DNA of 64,000 nt from Hymenopus coronatus (Eukaryota; Arthropoda; Insecta; Mantodea; Hymenopodidae), in NCBI GenBank assembly GCA_030762935.1, contig CM060895.1:30184501-30248500 (forward strand), read 5' to 3'. A program made the translations under genes and the position numbers. The notes below the pieces were generated by a model, which worked only from the letters and a program-made list of their open reading frames with translations, had not been told where the DNA came from and did no database searches. Positions 28,501 through 43,700 of the stretch are shown piece after piece (positions within the stretch are counted from its first letter, which is position 1; the number at the start of each line of letters is the position of its first letter).

Positions 28501-29777
28501 CAGTCAGTAGCACATTCTGTTTTCAATTAGATGGTCCAGGATTCAAACCATGGTCAAACTGCCAACTCCCTCCCCCTTCTCCCTCCAAATCAGGTTAATG
28601 GTATAAGTTTGGGGTGAACTCAATTTTCATTTATGGCCTTTTTCTCAAGATGTATATAAATTTTACAGAGGTGCTCTCATTGTGCATTTGAACATGTCAT
28701 ACATAGGATATATTACTTGTGCATGTATTGTAGCATGAGTTGATGAGGTATCATGTTCACAAATGTGCCCCCTAATAGCTGCACATGCAAACTTTCAGGT
28801 CATTCCAGACTAAAAGCACATGTGTTGCATTATTGCTCTGTCTGCTACTGGAACTGAGTTATTCACATTGCAGCCATGGCACACTCTTTTTTGGAATTAA
28901 CTAATCTGCATTTTGTTTATGGGGAGGCACAAGGAAATTTGCATGAAGCAGCATGGCTCTATGCAATCAGATACCCTCAAATGACATGAAGATAAGACTA
29001 CCCCTTCCCATCTTCTGAAGGTACAGGCCTTGACACCACCTGACTATGTTCTACGAATACAGTTTTGTAACTGGGTTTATTTTCCCAAGTGCTCTTTATC
29101 GATGAATGTTGATTCACAAGGGAAGGAATGGCATTAAGCCAAAGAAACAGCCACATCTGGGATCATGTAAATTCGCATGCAATTGTTGAAATTATCAAGA
29201 CATTCAGAGTCAAGATATGGGCTGGCATAGTTTCAAATTACATAATACCTTCTTCCACCGCAGTTAATTGGGAACATGTATTGCCAGTTCCTAATCAATG
29301 TCTACCTGGGTTTCTGGAAGACACCCCTCTTGATGTACAATGCCGGATGTGGTTAGAGCATGATGTAACACCTACTAACTTTGACAGGAATGTCAGAGAC
29401 CATTTAAATAACATGTTCCCAGGATGTTGGATTGGACACAGCACTGATATTACTTGGCCACCACATTCTCCTGATCTCTCACCTCCTGATTATTTTCTGT
29501 TGGGACGCATCAAGAGCCCATGTACAAGAGTCAACTCTGATGAAGATTTGTTGTCAAGGATATTGGCTGCACGTGACATAATTCGTAACACTCCAGACAT
29601 CTTTGAACGGCTACGAGACAGATTTATTCGAAGATGCAGACTCTGTGTGGACCTTGGACGACTTTACTTTGAAACATTTCTTTAGTTCATCTTTGCTCAA
29701 AAGGAGTAGCTACAAGTTTGCTTTCGTTATTTTTGTCCATGTTATTCCCAACTTCCTTAATTCGACTCATCTTAGTC

Positions 29778-29817
<40 letters not shown>

Positions 29818-32800
29818 CATTACATATCCCATTCGAGGTATGAATAGGAAGCTTGGTTTTCTTTATTCTTTTATGTAAATCAGGAATATCCTTAACTTGC
29901 AGTGAATAATGATTCTTTGACATACTTATGTTTCTTCCACTCTGAGCATTCTGAGGTGAGAACAATTAGTTAGTTGTGTCTCATTCATTTTTCTTCTTTC
30001 TCAGCATTTGCATCCCACCAAATTATGGGAATGAATAGAAAAATCAATTTCCTTATTGTTTCTGAATTTTTACACGGAATGTGCAGGTAATGGAAATACT
30101 TTTACTTATTAGCTCTTCATTTCTCTTGTATCTGTAACATACACACTTTCTTTTTATTAATGGGTAACAAATTTCTGCTTAATATACCTTTCTATTTCCT
30201 CCATCTTGAGCTGAAGGAGAACATGACTTTAATGTTGTCTTTTCATTCTCTAATATTACCCTTTTGCACCCATAAACAAAGACTGTGGCGTTCATTGCTC
30301 TTTAAAATTATTTCCTCTATAAAAGTTAACTGCACTGGTCAGCTCATGAAATGGTTCATATTTGGTGTCATATGATACATCAATCAAAATATGGATAAAA
30401 AATAAATAATCCTGTTGCAATTTGGAACTCGGAACTATCAACCACATGAACGACATGATGGTCCTATTATTTTACCACTCGACTATCTTGCCCATTGTTT
30501 TGCATGCCTATGATTACCTGCATTTAGCAGCAACTCAAAGATGTTTCATCAGTGGCATACTGGCTTGTTATTGATTTTGATCTACTGCAACTGACTGTGA
30601 CCTCAAAGATCATAAGTGTTTAATATCAAAATGTTCACCTAATGCTCCTCTGCAATCCCAGAAAGTTTGTCTGTATTATATTGTTATTAAAATTGATAAG
30701 AGACAATTTTAAGAAAATCAAACATACTGAAAAATGTTCCATGTAGAGCTGAATTTGAGGATTTTTCTGAAAATTTTTGAAGATACTAAATACCATGTTT
30801 GGTATTTAGCCATCTTTTCATTTTTGAGTAATGCTGTACAAACATGCACCTTTTTCTAAAAAATGCTTTTTTAAAATTCAGTAGTCTTCAAACACGTATT
30901 TCTGATGAAATCTCTGTATCAAAATTTTGGGTGGAATGCAATACTTTCTCTACCAACTAGCGAAAAAATAAAAATCTTAACTCCTACACACTTCAGAGTT
31001 GATAGGTAACCTTTAACCCAGAGCCTCTCAAATAACTAAAATTACATACGCTCAATCTGAGGTGTAGACATTCTGTACATTTTGCATAGGTCCAACTCAG
31101 CTTGGGACAATTTGCAGCAAGGAAGAACAGGGAAAGGGGCAGACAGGTGGAGCTAGTGCAACAAATATAAGGAAAGAGAAAGTGACAGTGCTATTGCTAC
31201 AAATTGAGGAGTTTGAGAGGTACTGCCTTAGCCATCTTTTAGAGGCAGTTTTGCTCCACAAAACTGAAGTAATGCTACTAATTATGGTTTCTTTCTTTGC
31301 AAATAATGCAAGCAATGACACGTTTTCTAAGAAACAACTTAAGTTGTCTAAATTAAATTTTAGGCCAATGATATCTTTTAGGAGTTGTAGATCAACTCCT
31401 GAATGCACATAGCTTTTTTCAAACAGAAAAGCACTTTAGTTATATAGACTTTGGCTGAAATAAAGAGTGGTGCTTTCTGTCCAGTAATGCTTATGGTCAC
31501 TAACAATAATTGATAGACAGTTATGAAATTATTTGAAATACAAATGGTCCAGTGGATTGAAAACCATGTTTTTAATCACAAAAATTTAAAGTTCAAACAG
31601 AACTACTACTCTGTATAAAAATATGATATACAATTTGTACTCACCTGCCTCCTGCTCCTTAGGAGAGCTTTTTGGATCCCGACTAGCCAAAATTGGTTTA
31701 CTATATCGAGCAGTAAACTGTTTCTCTGTGCCTAGAAAGCCTGGCATGAGAAAATCAAAGAGAGACCACAGTTCCAAAACATTGTTCTGTATTGGAGTTC
31801 CAGAGAGAATTAAACGATGACTGGCCATTAACTGTTTTATTGCTTTTGAAGACTGAAAAAGAAAATTTCACAGAAGTTTAATATTTATTAGGAATAGCAT
31901 GAAGTAATTAAAATACAGAAAAGTGCAGTAAAAGAAACATATATCTAGCTAAAAACATTTATCTATCCAAATATAAAATGCTACCTAAAGATCTAAACTT
32001 TAAGTATTGTAAATTAAGTGATAATTTTTAAGTCTGTGCAAGGATCAGTATATTGGCAAAGGGTCACTGGCAGCAATGTATTATGGCACACTCTATACAT
32101 GAAGCAGACTGTAAGTTGATGTTTAGTGACCTGTAGACAATGTTTCACCAACTTCCAGCAGATCTAAAGGATTTGTTCTAATTTAGAGTATATAGAGTAT
32201 TTCTATAAAATACCTAGGCCTTCAAGAAGTTTCACAGATGGAGACTTTATTAAAGAATGTTTATGAGTGTCTGCAGAAGAATATGTACAAATTTCTTGTA
32301 ACAGTTCCAATCTGTAAAGCTTGCATGGTGGACCATAACCCGTCAAACTGAATATCCCAAAAGACATTGAAAACCAATTAGAACAAAGATGCCAGAATTT
32401 CTTAGCTTTTTTGTTAGCATGAAAGTATACTCATGTGACACTTCACATCTAGCTGTCTTCATTACTGAAGTGAACCAAAATATGGAATGCACAGAAGAGC
32501 TTCTAAATTTAGTACCAATGAATGGAACAACTATGCTAAAAGGAACAAATCAACGACAAGTAAAAGTTATTGCAAGTAAATACAGGCCATTACACACTGC
32601 ATCTTGCAAATACTGAGCACACAAATGGCCTTGCAGGATGCTTAAATGAGAACCTCATCTCCCTTGAATTATGAATACAGTAAATATTTATATTCTGCAT
32701 TGTGCATGCAAAAAATTAAAAATGAACACATTATGATTGTAGTGATAAAAACAGTAATAATAAGGAATATGTGGATATTTTGAGTCAAGATTTCAAGAAA

Positions 32801-34624
32801 TAGTAACATATATTTGGATTTGAAATATTTACCATACCATATTTTATGAATGTCAGTTGGTTTCTACAATTAGAGCTTATTGTCCTAAAGTGCAACTAGG
32901 AAATGAAAGAAATTCTCTACCATATTTACCATACCATATTCTATGAATGTCAATTGGTTTCTACAATTAGAGCTTATTGACCTAAAGTGCAACTAGGAAA
33001 TGAAAGAAATTCTCTAACAGCGATATAATGGGATTCTATAAGAAGGTTTCACGAACTTCACAATCATAAAACAAAAATCATAAATGCATTTGGGTCAATA
33101 TACTTATCTGAAAAGTTATTTTTAATAGTGAAAATGTGCAAGCATGGGCTCAGAGCAACTTGTTAGACATACATTTATATGCCACTTAAAACCTTACACT
33201 GAATATAGGAAATCTGGTGCACACTAAACTGACAAAAGGCAGAACAAATGGAAAAGATGAGCAACTTCACTCAGAAATTCAAGGCCACAAATTAAATAAC
33301 ATTTTATATTTCCTGTTTATACAGTGCATGAAAATCAACTTATACTTTCAATATGTAATGCAAGGCAAGCAATTTTTTATGTACCAAGGTTCACCAATGC
33401 ACATGCGCAAGCAGACAAACAGTCAATGGCTGTAAGCCCTATTGCTGCTTGCATAGCAGCTAAAATGCACATAATCTGTCACAATCGCAGTCAACCTCTA
33501 CAAATAATACTCAGGCCAAATAACAGAGGTGATTAACAGCACATCATTTTTGAAAAATCCTGATCAAGCTTTCTCTTGGCTTTTACTGCTTTATAAACAC
33601 AGGAAATGAAATGGCGTGTTATTTATGGATGCTCTTTAACTGCAATAGTTCTCAGCGTCCCATTCTATACTGGGCGTGAAAGATCGCTTAATTTTGCTCA
33701 GAGGCCTCTCTATCAGGCTTGAGGTTCTTTTACATGCTGTAAATCTACAACACGGGACCCACGGCTTTACTTCCCTTCCGAATGAAGCCATGCTAAGGAT
33801 TTTTACGCCCGAAAAAATCAATCGTCCTCCGCCAGGTTTCAACCCGTGACCTTGGGTATACGAAGTTAGCATGGTAACCATTACACCACGGAGGGCGACT
33901 ATAAACACAGGAATGCAGTCGAGCAGAATATATGCATTGTAGTGTGAGAAGAGAAGGTTGTATGTTTTTGCTAATATTCTTACAGATTATACAGTTTTAG
34001 AAATAGCTTGTCCAATTAATAAGACAGATCTGTCAGTATACCTCAATGAAACAGAGGCTGGTCTTAAACTATTATTCAACGGGGGTCTGCTGAGAGCAAG
34101 AATGTTATCTTCTGAATGTGTGCATACATCCCATTAAAAGATGGGACTGCACATTTCCTGAGTTTTGCTGCCGGTAGGAGAATATTAAACGAGAGCCTTA
34201 CTCTTTTGAGTAACTATGAATAATTATCTAGTAATTAACTACATTTATTATTCCTTTTAGAGTGGACGTGAAAAAGTCACACAGTCTGTGTGCAAAGCTT
34301 TGAGCAGGTTAAGCTATTGCCCAAGTAAATTATTTTCCCTCCATTGTTTTGCTTACAAGCAGTCATATTAGCTAATGGAGTATGGTTAGAGACCAATGTG
34401 GGAGGTCACAAGTATCTGGCTGGTACAGTTACTGGCATGAAGTGTGAATAGTCTCTGATATCAAATACACAGCAAGAGCGAAAATTGACAGTCCAAATTG
34501 ATGAATGTAAAATACGACAATGCAAATTCCACCGGGGACACATTGTAAAGGGCAAGTGGATTTTTGGGATAATAGACAATAGACATTAAGAAAAAATGAG
34601 GTGCAGATGACAATGTGTAACAAC

Positions 34625-34673
<49 letters not shown>

Positions 34674-35084
34674 TAATTAATTTAGGCTAGTCTTAGTTAA
34701 CGAGTGAGTGTAATATTTAGAGACAGTACACCTAGCTATGTATTTAGTGTAATTCATTGACAAAAAGGTTTATTGATGGCATTGCATTAAATGATGCACA
34801 ATGAATAATTTGGCTGCACTGCATTCTTCAGTATGGCTACATGAAAGGAGAGTAAATAAGGAAACAAACCTTAAGCTATATTAAGAAAATATTTGCCGTT
34901 ATGAAATTATAGTAAGAAGTTATTTTAAATATATATTAGATAAAAAAAGCCACACTCAAAAAAAAAAAAAAAAAATTGTGTATCACATGTTGAAAAAAAT
35001 ATTAAGCACAAGGCTCAATTAAGCTTTAGCCTCCATGTTTGCATTGTTATTTTGTAATTAATTGTGATTTAAAATCAATCTAGG

Positions 35085-35115
<31 letters not shown>

Positions 35116-36273
35116 TCGTATTATATACTGGAACAATACCAAGTTAGGTTAAAATGTAATGCATACCACTCTGTAAGTTTATATATATCCTGCTAATTTA
35201 ATTGTTTTTTCACACAAGCCATGTATAGGACAGCAATTGGATAGGTAGAGTCAGACTGAAAGATTCAATGCCATAGTTGTGATTTGAACCACAGATCTCC
35301 CAGTCTCTAGCTCAGTGGTTGCTCTACCACTGAGCTACCCTGTCAATATGCCAGCACAGCATTAAATTTCTCGACTGACTCATGTTTCCCAGTAAACCAC
35401 AAGGTCATCACAAATTATTTTGAGATGACATACCCCAATGGTATATTTTTACTTTCTCTACGCATACTATGTACATCTTGACACAGATATTTTACCCAAA
35501 ATACATGTTTTAAGTCCCCCTAAATCCAAAACAATCATTTTTAGAAAAGTGTGTGCATGCGTACGTGTGTCAGTGGGCAGCATATCTCAAAAACGAAAAG
35601 ACTGTTAAAAACCAAGCTTGGTGTTTTAGTATCTTCCAAGGATGCGACACAATTTTCAAGAAAATCCCCCCACCCCCAACACCCTTTACATGGGACTTTT
35701 TTTGAAAATTGTTGTTTTCTCACATATGGTTCTAACGATTTTGATTAAAATATTGTATATCCAAGATATTTACTTGACAAATAAAATGTATATCTTGAAT
35801 TTTCTAATAATAGAAAACTATGTCTTTTCTTACTTTATTTTGGATGAATTTTACGGAATTTTGCATAACAGCTAAACCATAAGAGATGGACAAAAACTTA
35901 ACACACAAAAAATGTAGAGCATGTTTAAACACTCAGTTTATGTTATATACATTTTTTTCATGAAGTTGATCTTTTTTAGAAATTCCTTGTTTTTGGTTTC
36001 AGCTTTGAAAAATATATTTTTCTCATACAGAAATTTGTCAACTCCTGCCCATACAAAGGAACTTCAGTCACATAGCAACCAGCTTTTGACTATCACTTTA
36101 ACCTATGGTACTCCCTTATTTTGCATCTACTTACAAGGAAGCAAGGAAAAAGACTATTTCTGTTAATTTTTTTTCGATTAGCATGAAGTAAATAGAAGCA
36201 TTAGCTTTTTAACAATAATTTGTTGCAGAGATGTAGAGAAAGTCATGTGAATGGATCACATCAGGTTTTTATA

Positions 36274-36331
<58 letters not shown>

Positions 36332-36344
36332 TTTCTATTTATTA

Positions 36345-36382
<38 letters not shown>

Positions 36383-37653
36383 AGGTGCTGTGAAATGTGT
36401 CTCATATCTATGAAGAGTAAGGTGTTAATGAAATAGTGTAAAGTATGTGACAAAGTATCAAGAGCATATAATGAAAACTAACCTACTGAATAGTAACTAC
36501 TCCACTAATGTAATCCATTATCTTACTTTCTTATTTATCACAGGACCTCATTGAGACTTTAGTCTGGTCATGAGCAAAACCATGATAGAGGCAAAGCCTG
36601 TAGAGGTCTGGTTTAGTCTGTTAAATCAGCTCTAAGGCAGTACTGTCATTGCAGCTTCAAACTATAAATAGTTCATGTTAGCTTACCTTTGTCTTTCCAT
36701 TTTTTATGACATGGCCTTCATCCAAAATGCAGTAATTCCATTTTATGGTCTTAAAGAAATCTATGTCTTTTCTTACAATGTCATATGATGCCACAACCAA
36801 ATTATGATATTTTACTATATGACGCAGCCTGGAAATACAACATTATTATAACAAGTTCATATTTGCAAGGATACATAAAACCGTTAAATATGTTTTTAAA
36901 TTTCACTGTATCAACAAATAAAACTATTATATTTAACTATAAAAAAATCTTTGTCAATTATAAACATGCAAACAGTGTATTACAATTACAATTTCAAGTA
37001 TTAATTCTGAAAACCAAGATCACTGTACCTAATGCATATAAAAATAGCCTGCCAATCAAGAAATTATCAAAAAATAACAGGCTTCAAAATAAAAACTGAA
37101 GCTTTCCTGGCAACATATTGATTCAAAATCTTCTCTGGCTTCTAATCAGGCAAAAACTTGGCTTGATACCAACGTTTCGAAGAAGTGCATCTTCCTTGTC
37201 TTCAGTTCACCCTGAAGACGAGGAAGATGCACTTCTTCGAAACGTTGGTATCAAGCCAAGTTTTTACCTGGTTAGAAGCCCAAGAAGATTTTGAATTAAT
37301 AGGTTTCATTTTATTCCATTCAAACATACATGCACAAAATTCATAGACTTTTAGGGAAACATTACCCTATGATTGACATTGTAACCCATGCATCAATCTT
37401 TTTAAATTATGCATGGTAGCTAGTGGGAAATCAATGATTTTTTTTTTTTTTTTTTTTACTTTCTCTACTGCTTACCTGTATCAGGTAGAAGTATAGAAGT
37501 AGTAGTGTATTCCAACCCAAATATTTGATACTAAGATTTCAACAGATTTCACCAGAAATATCAGTTTTTAGGCTCTCTGAAAAAAAACAGAGAGTGAGAG
37601 ATAGACAGATAGAGATAGAGATAGAGAGAGAGAGCGAGAGATGGAGAGAGAGA

Positions 37654-37730
<77 letters not shown>

Positions 37731-40700
37731 TGTGCGCACATGTTTCAAAATAAAATGTCGCATGTCGCAACCTTGGAAGATGCTGAACTTAAATGTTAAG
37801 TTTGGTATTTTACTGACTTTTCCTTTTTGAGTTTTGTTGAAAGATACATATGGACCTTTTTCTAAAAATGCTTTTTTTATTTAAATTTATTCATTCAGGG
37901 GCCCTTAAAATATGTATTCATGGTGAAATCTTGACATTAAATTTTTGGGTATAATACAATACTTTCTCTATACACTATGTACATAATAGTGTAAAGAACG
38001 TAAAAAGGATGATAAAAAAATAAATAAATAAAAGAGTATAATTTGTGGTTTTAATACATCTCAGTTCTGCCCATTGAGAATATTTTTAATTGACATTTAA
38101 TTTCTGAAACACAAAAGTAATGGAGTTTTTATTCAGTACACACAGTATATAACTAAAGTTATGCCAAAGAACACATTTCTACAAACTTATCAGGTAATAT
38201 TCAACTTATATTCTAATTTACCTAAATTTAAAATCTATTGTGCTGCTCAGCACTATGCTACATACTTCTCTCTTTCTGCAGGTGGTCCAATGTATTGCAA
38301 AGGGAATAAGTAGTCTTTTGACAAGAATTTCCTCACTTCATACACCCAGTGACCTGTCAGAGTTGGTGGGCAGATAACTAATGATGGAAGTGGACAGCAA
38401 TCTGGAGACTGTTTTTTCTATTTAAAGAAAAACGAAACAAATATTTTTTAAGAATACAAAAACCAAATATTAAGAACTTAAATAAAAAATAATACATACC
38501 TCATACTGCACTTGACGATAGAAATGATCACCAGCAAGAATGCATATAGATTGCAAAGTCTTTCCTAAACCCATGTCATCACAGAGAATTCCATGCAGCT
38601 TATACTTATTTAAAAAGGCCAACCAATTAACACCTGCCTGCAAAGTTTAAATCAAAACATGCAAATATTACATTACAAAAATCTGATGTGTACCATTCAC
38701 ATGACTTTCTCCATATCCCTGCAACAAATTATTCTTAAAAAGCTTATACTTTTATTTACTTTATGCTAATCAGAAAAAAATAGCAGAAATAGTCTTATTA
38801 CTCGCTTCCTTGTAAGTAGAAGCAAAATAAGGGACAACTGTAGGTTAAAGTGATAGTCAAAAGCTGGTTGATATGTCAATGAAGTTCCTTTGTCTATATG
38901 GATAGGAGTTGACAAGTTCCTGTATGAGAAAAGTATATGTTTTTCATAGCAGAAACCAAATATAAGGAATGTCACAAAAACGACGAACTCCACGAAAAAA
39001 ATGTATATAACACAAATTGTGTGTTTTAATGTGCTCTACATTTTTTGTGTAGTAAGTTTTTGTCCATCTCTTACGGTTTAGCAGTTATTCAAAATTTAGT
39101 AACATTCATTCAGATTAAACTAATCTTAAGAGACTATTCCCAGAAAATTCAAGATATACATTTTATTTGTCAGGTAAATATGTTTAATATCCGGAATTTT
39201 AATCAAAATCGTTAGAGCCATTTTTGAGAAAATCAAAATTTTCGAAAAAAGTTCCATGTAAAGGGTAGTTGGGAGTGGGGGGATTTTTCTCAAAATCTTC
39301 GTGTCGCATCCCTGGAAGATACTAAACTTAAATACCAAGTTTGGTATTTTACAGACTTTTTGTTTTTGAGTTATCGTGTTCACACACACACACACACACC
39401 CACCCACACCCCCCACCCACCCACCCACACACACACACACACCGGACCTTTTTGTGAAAATGCTTTTTTTTTTTTTTTATATTGGGGACCCTAAAACGTA
39501 TATTTCCGGTAAAATCTCGGTATCAAATTTTTTGGTGGAGTGCAATACTTCTCTATACACTATGTACATAGTGTGTATGGAGAAAGTAAAAATAGGTGTT
39601 TTTCTCCTTGCCTCTACTACTTCCAGATTGGCTGTTTACACACATCACATATCCTCCAGTCTGCACAGTGAAGCCAAAAGCTGCAGATTGCAATCAGCAA
39701 GCTTGCAGCTTTTGCATAATGCAGGTGTTTACATTACATGTTTTCAATGACAGTGCAGTATTTCTGATTAGCCTGAAGCAAAAGAATTTTAATGTAAAAT
39801 AAATAATTATTTTATTTTTCTTTATATGTTGGAAAATGTCAAAACATTTTCCAGGGCATACGTCATCATCTTCAGTGGCTGGGTGAGTGTAAATAAGTTG
39901 GTTGGTTGGTATCTAATGTTGAGCAGTTGGCAGTGAAGCCAAACGCTCTCTTGCATTCCAGTATTTTTATGATCATGTTGACTAAAGGTTGGGCAGCACA
40001 GTAGATGGTTTCCATCCATATCTTCTTTAAGTGTACAGAAAGGACACAGAGGAGATCTCGCTATACCAATCCTGAATCAATGTTTATTGAGATAGTCATG
40101 GTCAGTTAAGAGTCTATCTTTTTTACTTTTTTTATTATATGTTCATATAATGATTCTTTTGATAGAGTGATAACTTATTGGATCAGATGAATTTGATGTA
40201 ATTTTACTGCCCTTCTTGGCTAGAAAGTCAGCTGTTTCATTATCTTGTATTCCACAATGTGCTGGTACCCATTGAAGTATTAATCTTTTATTTAAATTAA
40301 TTAGTTTTATGATTTTGTGGCATTCTGCAATATTTAGATTATTAGGTGTTACATCAGATGTAATGGATATAATAGCTGCTTTAGAGTCAGATAATACAAC
40401 TTTTACAAATTTATTTATATGATATAGTAGGTTTTGTAAGCTCTGGAGTATTGCTGAAATCTCTCCATCAAAACTTGTGGTATTTAAACTTAATCTTTTG
40501 TAAAAAGAGAAGAGAGGGTATATTGCACCTGCACCAGTACCACTCTTATTTGGTAAGCTGGCAGCATCAGTATACATGTAGCCATTCATTGGTAGGGTAT
40601 CTTAAATTTATTATTGCTAGTGTCATTTGTTTCAAAACTCCATAAGAGATCTCAGATGTTGTATATTCTTCAGCTAAGTGTAGATAGTGTTCAATATCAA

Positions 40701-43700
40701 ATAGTTCTAAGGGGTTAATATTTTTTTGTATGTTTTCTTTTAAGGAAGGAAGTTTTAATCTAAGTTTGATTTCTTGACTTTATAAAGGAAACTTTGTTGA
40801 GTTTTTAGGTTTAGTTGTGGTTTTCTTTTTTCCCAGTCATTATAAGGTAGTCTGATTAATTTTTCATATTGTATGATGGCTGCTTGTTCAATGTCAAGTT
40901 GAAGTCTTGGATTATTTGTTAAAATCTGTATAGCACATACTGGGGTAGTTTTAACAGCTCCAGTTACTAGGCGAAGAATTTGATTTTGTAGAATATTAAG
41001 ATATTTGCAGTTATTAATATCTCTTCACAATATTTAAATGTTGGTTTAATATATATATATATATATATATATATCTTATAAAAAGTATTTAAAGTTTGCA
41101 TAGTGTTTTCCCATTTCTTGCCTGCCAGTGTTTTTAATAGTGGTAATTTTTTCCCCATTTTTTGTGCTTTATCCACAAAATGTTTCTACGCTTACCTTTT
41201 ACTTATTGTGCATGCTCTCCTTCGAAATACTCTCCCCCACAATTGATTCAGCGCTCCCAACGCCATTTCCACTTCTGGAAGCAGTTTGATACAGATCTTT
41301 CTGGGTTGCATGAAGCGCCGTTTACGAATTTTCTTTTATCTCATCTATCGTCAACAGGGTTTTCAACTTTGGAAATAAAAAAAAAAGTCTGCAGGGGCCA
41401 GGTCTGAAGAGTACGGAGTGCAATAGTCACGCACCAACAGGAATGAATGTGCAGGTGTGTTATGATGCAGGAGCCATGAATTGTCTCGCCTCATTTCATG
41501 CTGTTTTCTTCTCACATTTTCTCGCAGGCGCCACAACAGTCCCGATAGTACCATCGATTAACAGTTTGTCCCTCTGGCACAAATTGATGATGAACTAATC
41601 CTTCGAAGTCAAAGAAAACTATCAGCATGGCTTTGACATTTGGCCTGACCTGATGAGCTTTTTTTGGCCTTGGAGAATCTTTGCCAACCCATTGTGAAGA
41701 CTGAACCTTGGTCTCAATATCATAACTGTAGACCCACGTCTCATCACCAGTTATGAATGATTCTCTTAAGGGACATCTCGTCCTCATTTGCACGACCCAA
41801 AAGCTCTTCACAGATTGCAAGACGATGATGTTTTTAGTCTTGACTCAAGAGCCATCGGACGAACTTGGCAGCAACACAATGCATTCCAAGATGCTGTGTT
41901 AGGATTTCATGACATGATCCAACTGAAATGTTACATTCTTCTCCAATCTCTCAGACAGTCAGTCTTCGATTGGCATGCATAATTTCATTGACGTTCCTGA
42001 CATAAGTGTCATCGAGTGATGTCGAAGGCCATCCTGAACGAGGGTCATCTTTAACTTCCGCCTGGCCATTTTTAAACTGTATGAATCATTTGTTACACCG
42101 AGTATGCCTTAAGTATTCATCACCATAGGCTTCCTGCATCATTTGTTGTGTCTCAGTACAGGTTTTCTCGAGTTTCATGCAAAATTTAATGCAGATGCAT
42201 TGCACCTCTAACTCTGCCATCTTGAAATTTGCAAACTGTGTGACACAATGTTCTACTCAATACAGCACTGAATGATAACTAACAGACATACAACAATGAA
42301 ACTTTCAGCATTGATACATCAAACACAGGCATGTGCAGGGATGCCAACCACATTTTGCATTGGTGCGAAATTACAATGTTCCGGAACTTTTTGAACAGAT
42401 CTGGTATATTATCAATGTGTTTTTTCCATGTTAATTTTGTATCAAAATCAATATCTAAATACTTGGCTTCACGTGTTTCTGTTAGAGTTTTTTCCTTTCA
42501 GTTGAAGGGAAATATTTATTGGCTTCTTCCTTACTGTAAATAGTTAATCATTTGTTTTCTGTGTATTAATTTTCATTAAATTATTAGATGTCCAATTCTG
42601 TAATGTTGTCAAGGATTTTTGTGCTATATTTATTAATTGTTGATTTTGATTTTTCAGTTTACAATTCCATAAGACTACATCATTTGCAGACATTAAGACT
42701 TTTGATTCTATTTTTTGTAATTGATATGGAAGGTCATTGATATAAATATTAAAAGAGTGTAGAACTAAGGATACTGCCTTGAAGTATGCCACGGCGTGTG
42801 TTGATATTTTGATAATTTATAATTATATTTGGTAGCAATAAAGCATTGAATAATGAATTCACTGATGAAATATAACATTTTGCCTTAGATTCCTAGAATT
42901 TTAAGTTTATCAAGCAGTTTGTATCTCCAAATACATTCATATGCTCCTTGAAAGTCAATAAATATTGCTAGAGTGTCTTTTTTATTTAATGCATTTTTAA
43001 TGTCTAAACTAAGATTTAAAATCTGTTCATTTGTTGAAGGCATTTCCTAAATCCTGTTTGCCTAGTTGAAATTAAGTTATTTTTTTCTAGAAACCAATTT
43101 AAATGGCTAGAAATAATTTTTCCCACAATTTTTGCTAATACGCTAGTTAGTGCTACTGGATGATAACTTGAAAAATTTTTTGCTGTTTTGTTTGATTTCA
43201 AAATAGGTATTATTATTGCTTTCTTCCATTCATCTGGTACTTTTATATTCCATGACAAATTATAGAGACTTAGGAGTCTTAATTTTGTTTTTTTTCTCCA
43301 GATGTTTGATGAATTCTGTATGTATATTATCAGGTCCTGGAGATTTTTTAAATTTTAAGTTATTAATAACAATGTTCAATTCTTTAATATTCAATTCCTG
43401 ATTAAATATATTATCTTTAGTTGTTGATTTTATGTATTCTTTAATGTTTTCTGTTCTTTTTTGGTATTTGCAGATAATTTATAGGTATTAGCGTAGTATT
43501 TACTAAATTTATTAACTATTTCATTGTCATCTGTAATTATTTTATTGTTATAAATAAAAGGTATTTTTTATTGTCTTTCTTGTTTTGAATGTTATGTATG
43601 AATCTGTATGCTTTTTGTGCATCTTTTCTATAGAATCTTTTCTGTAGAAAATTATTAAAATGTTCTCTTTTGGTGTTAATTTCTTTTTTGAACTGAGCAC

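Noticed and set aside
35280..35345. Possible tRNA gene on the minus strand (good A and B boxes, D arm)
   Set aside because: The anticodon arm and acceptor stem do not fold, and the same body follows a similar head at 25380-25672, so it is a SINE head.
37525..37830. Glu/Arg-rich and Ser/Leu-rich frames
   Set aside because: They are translations of a (GA)n microsatellite on both strands.
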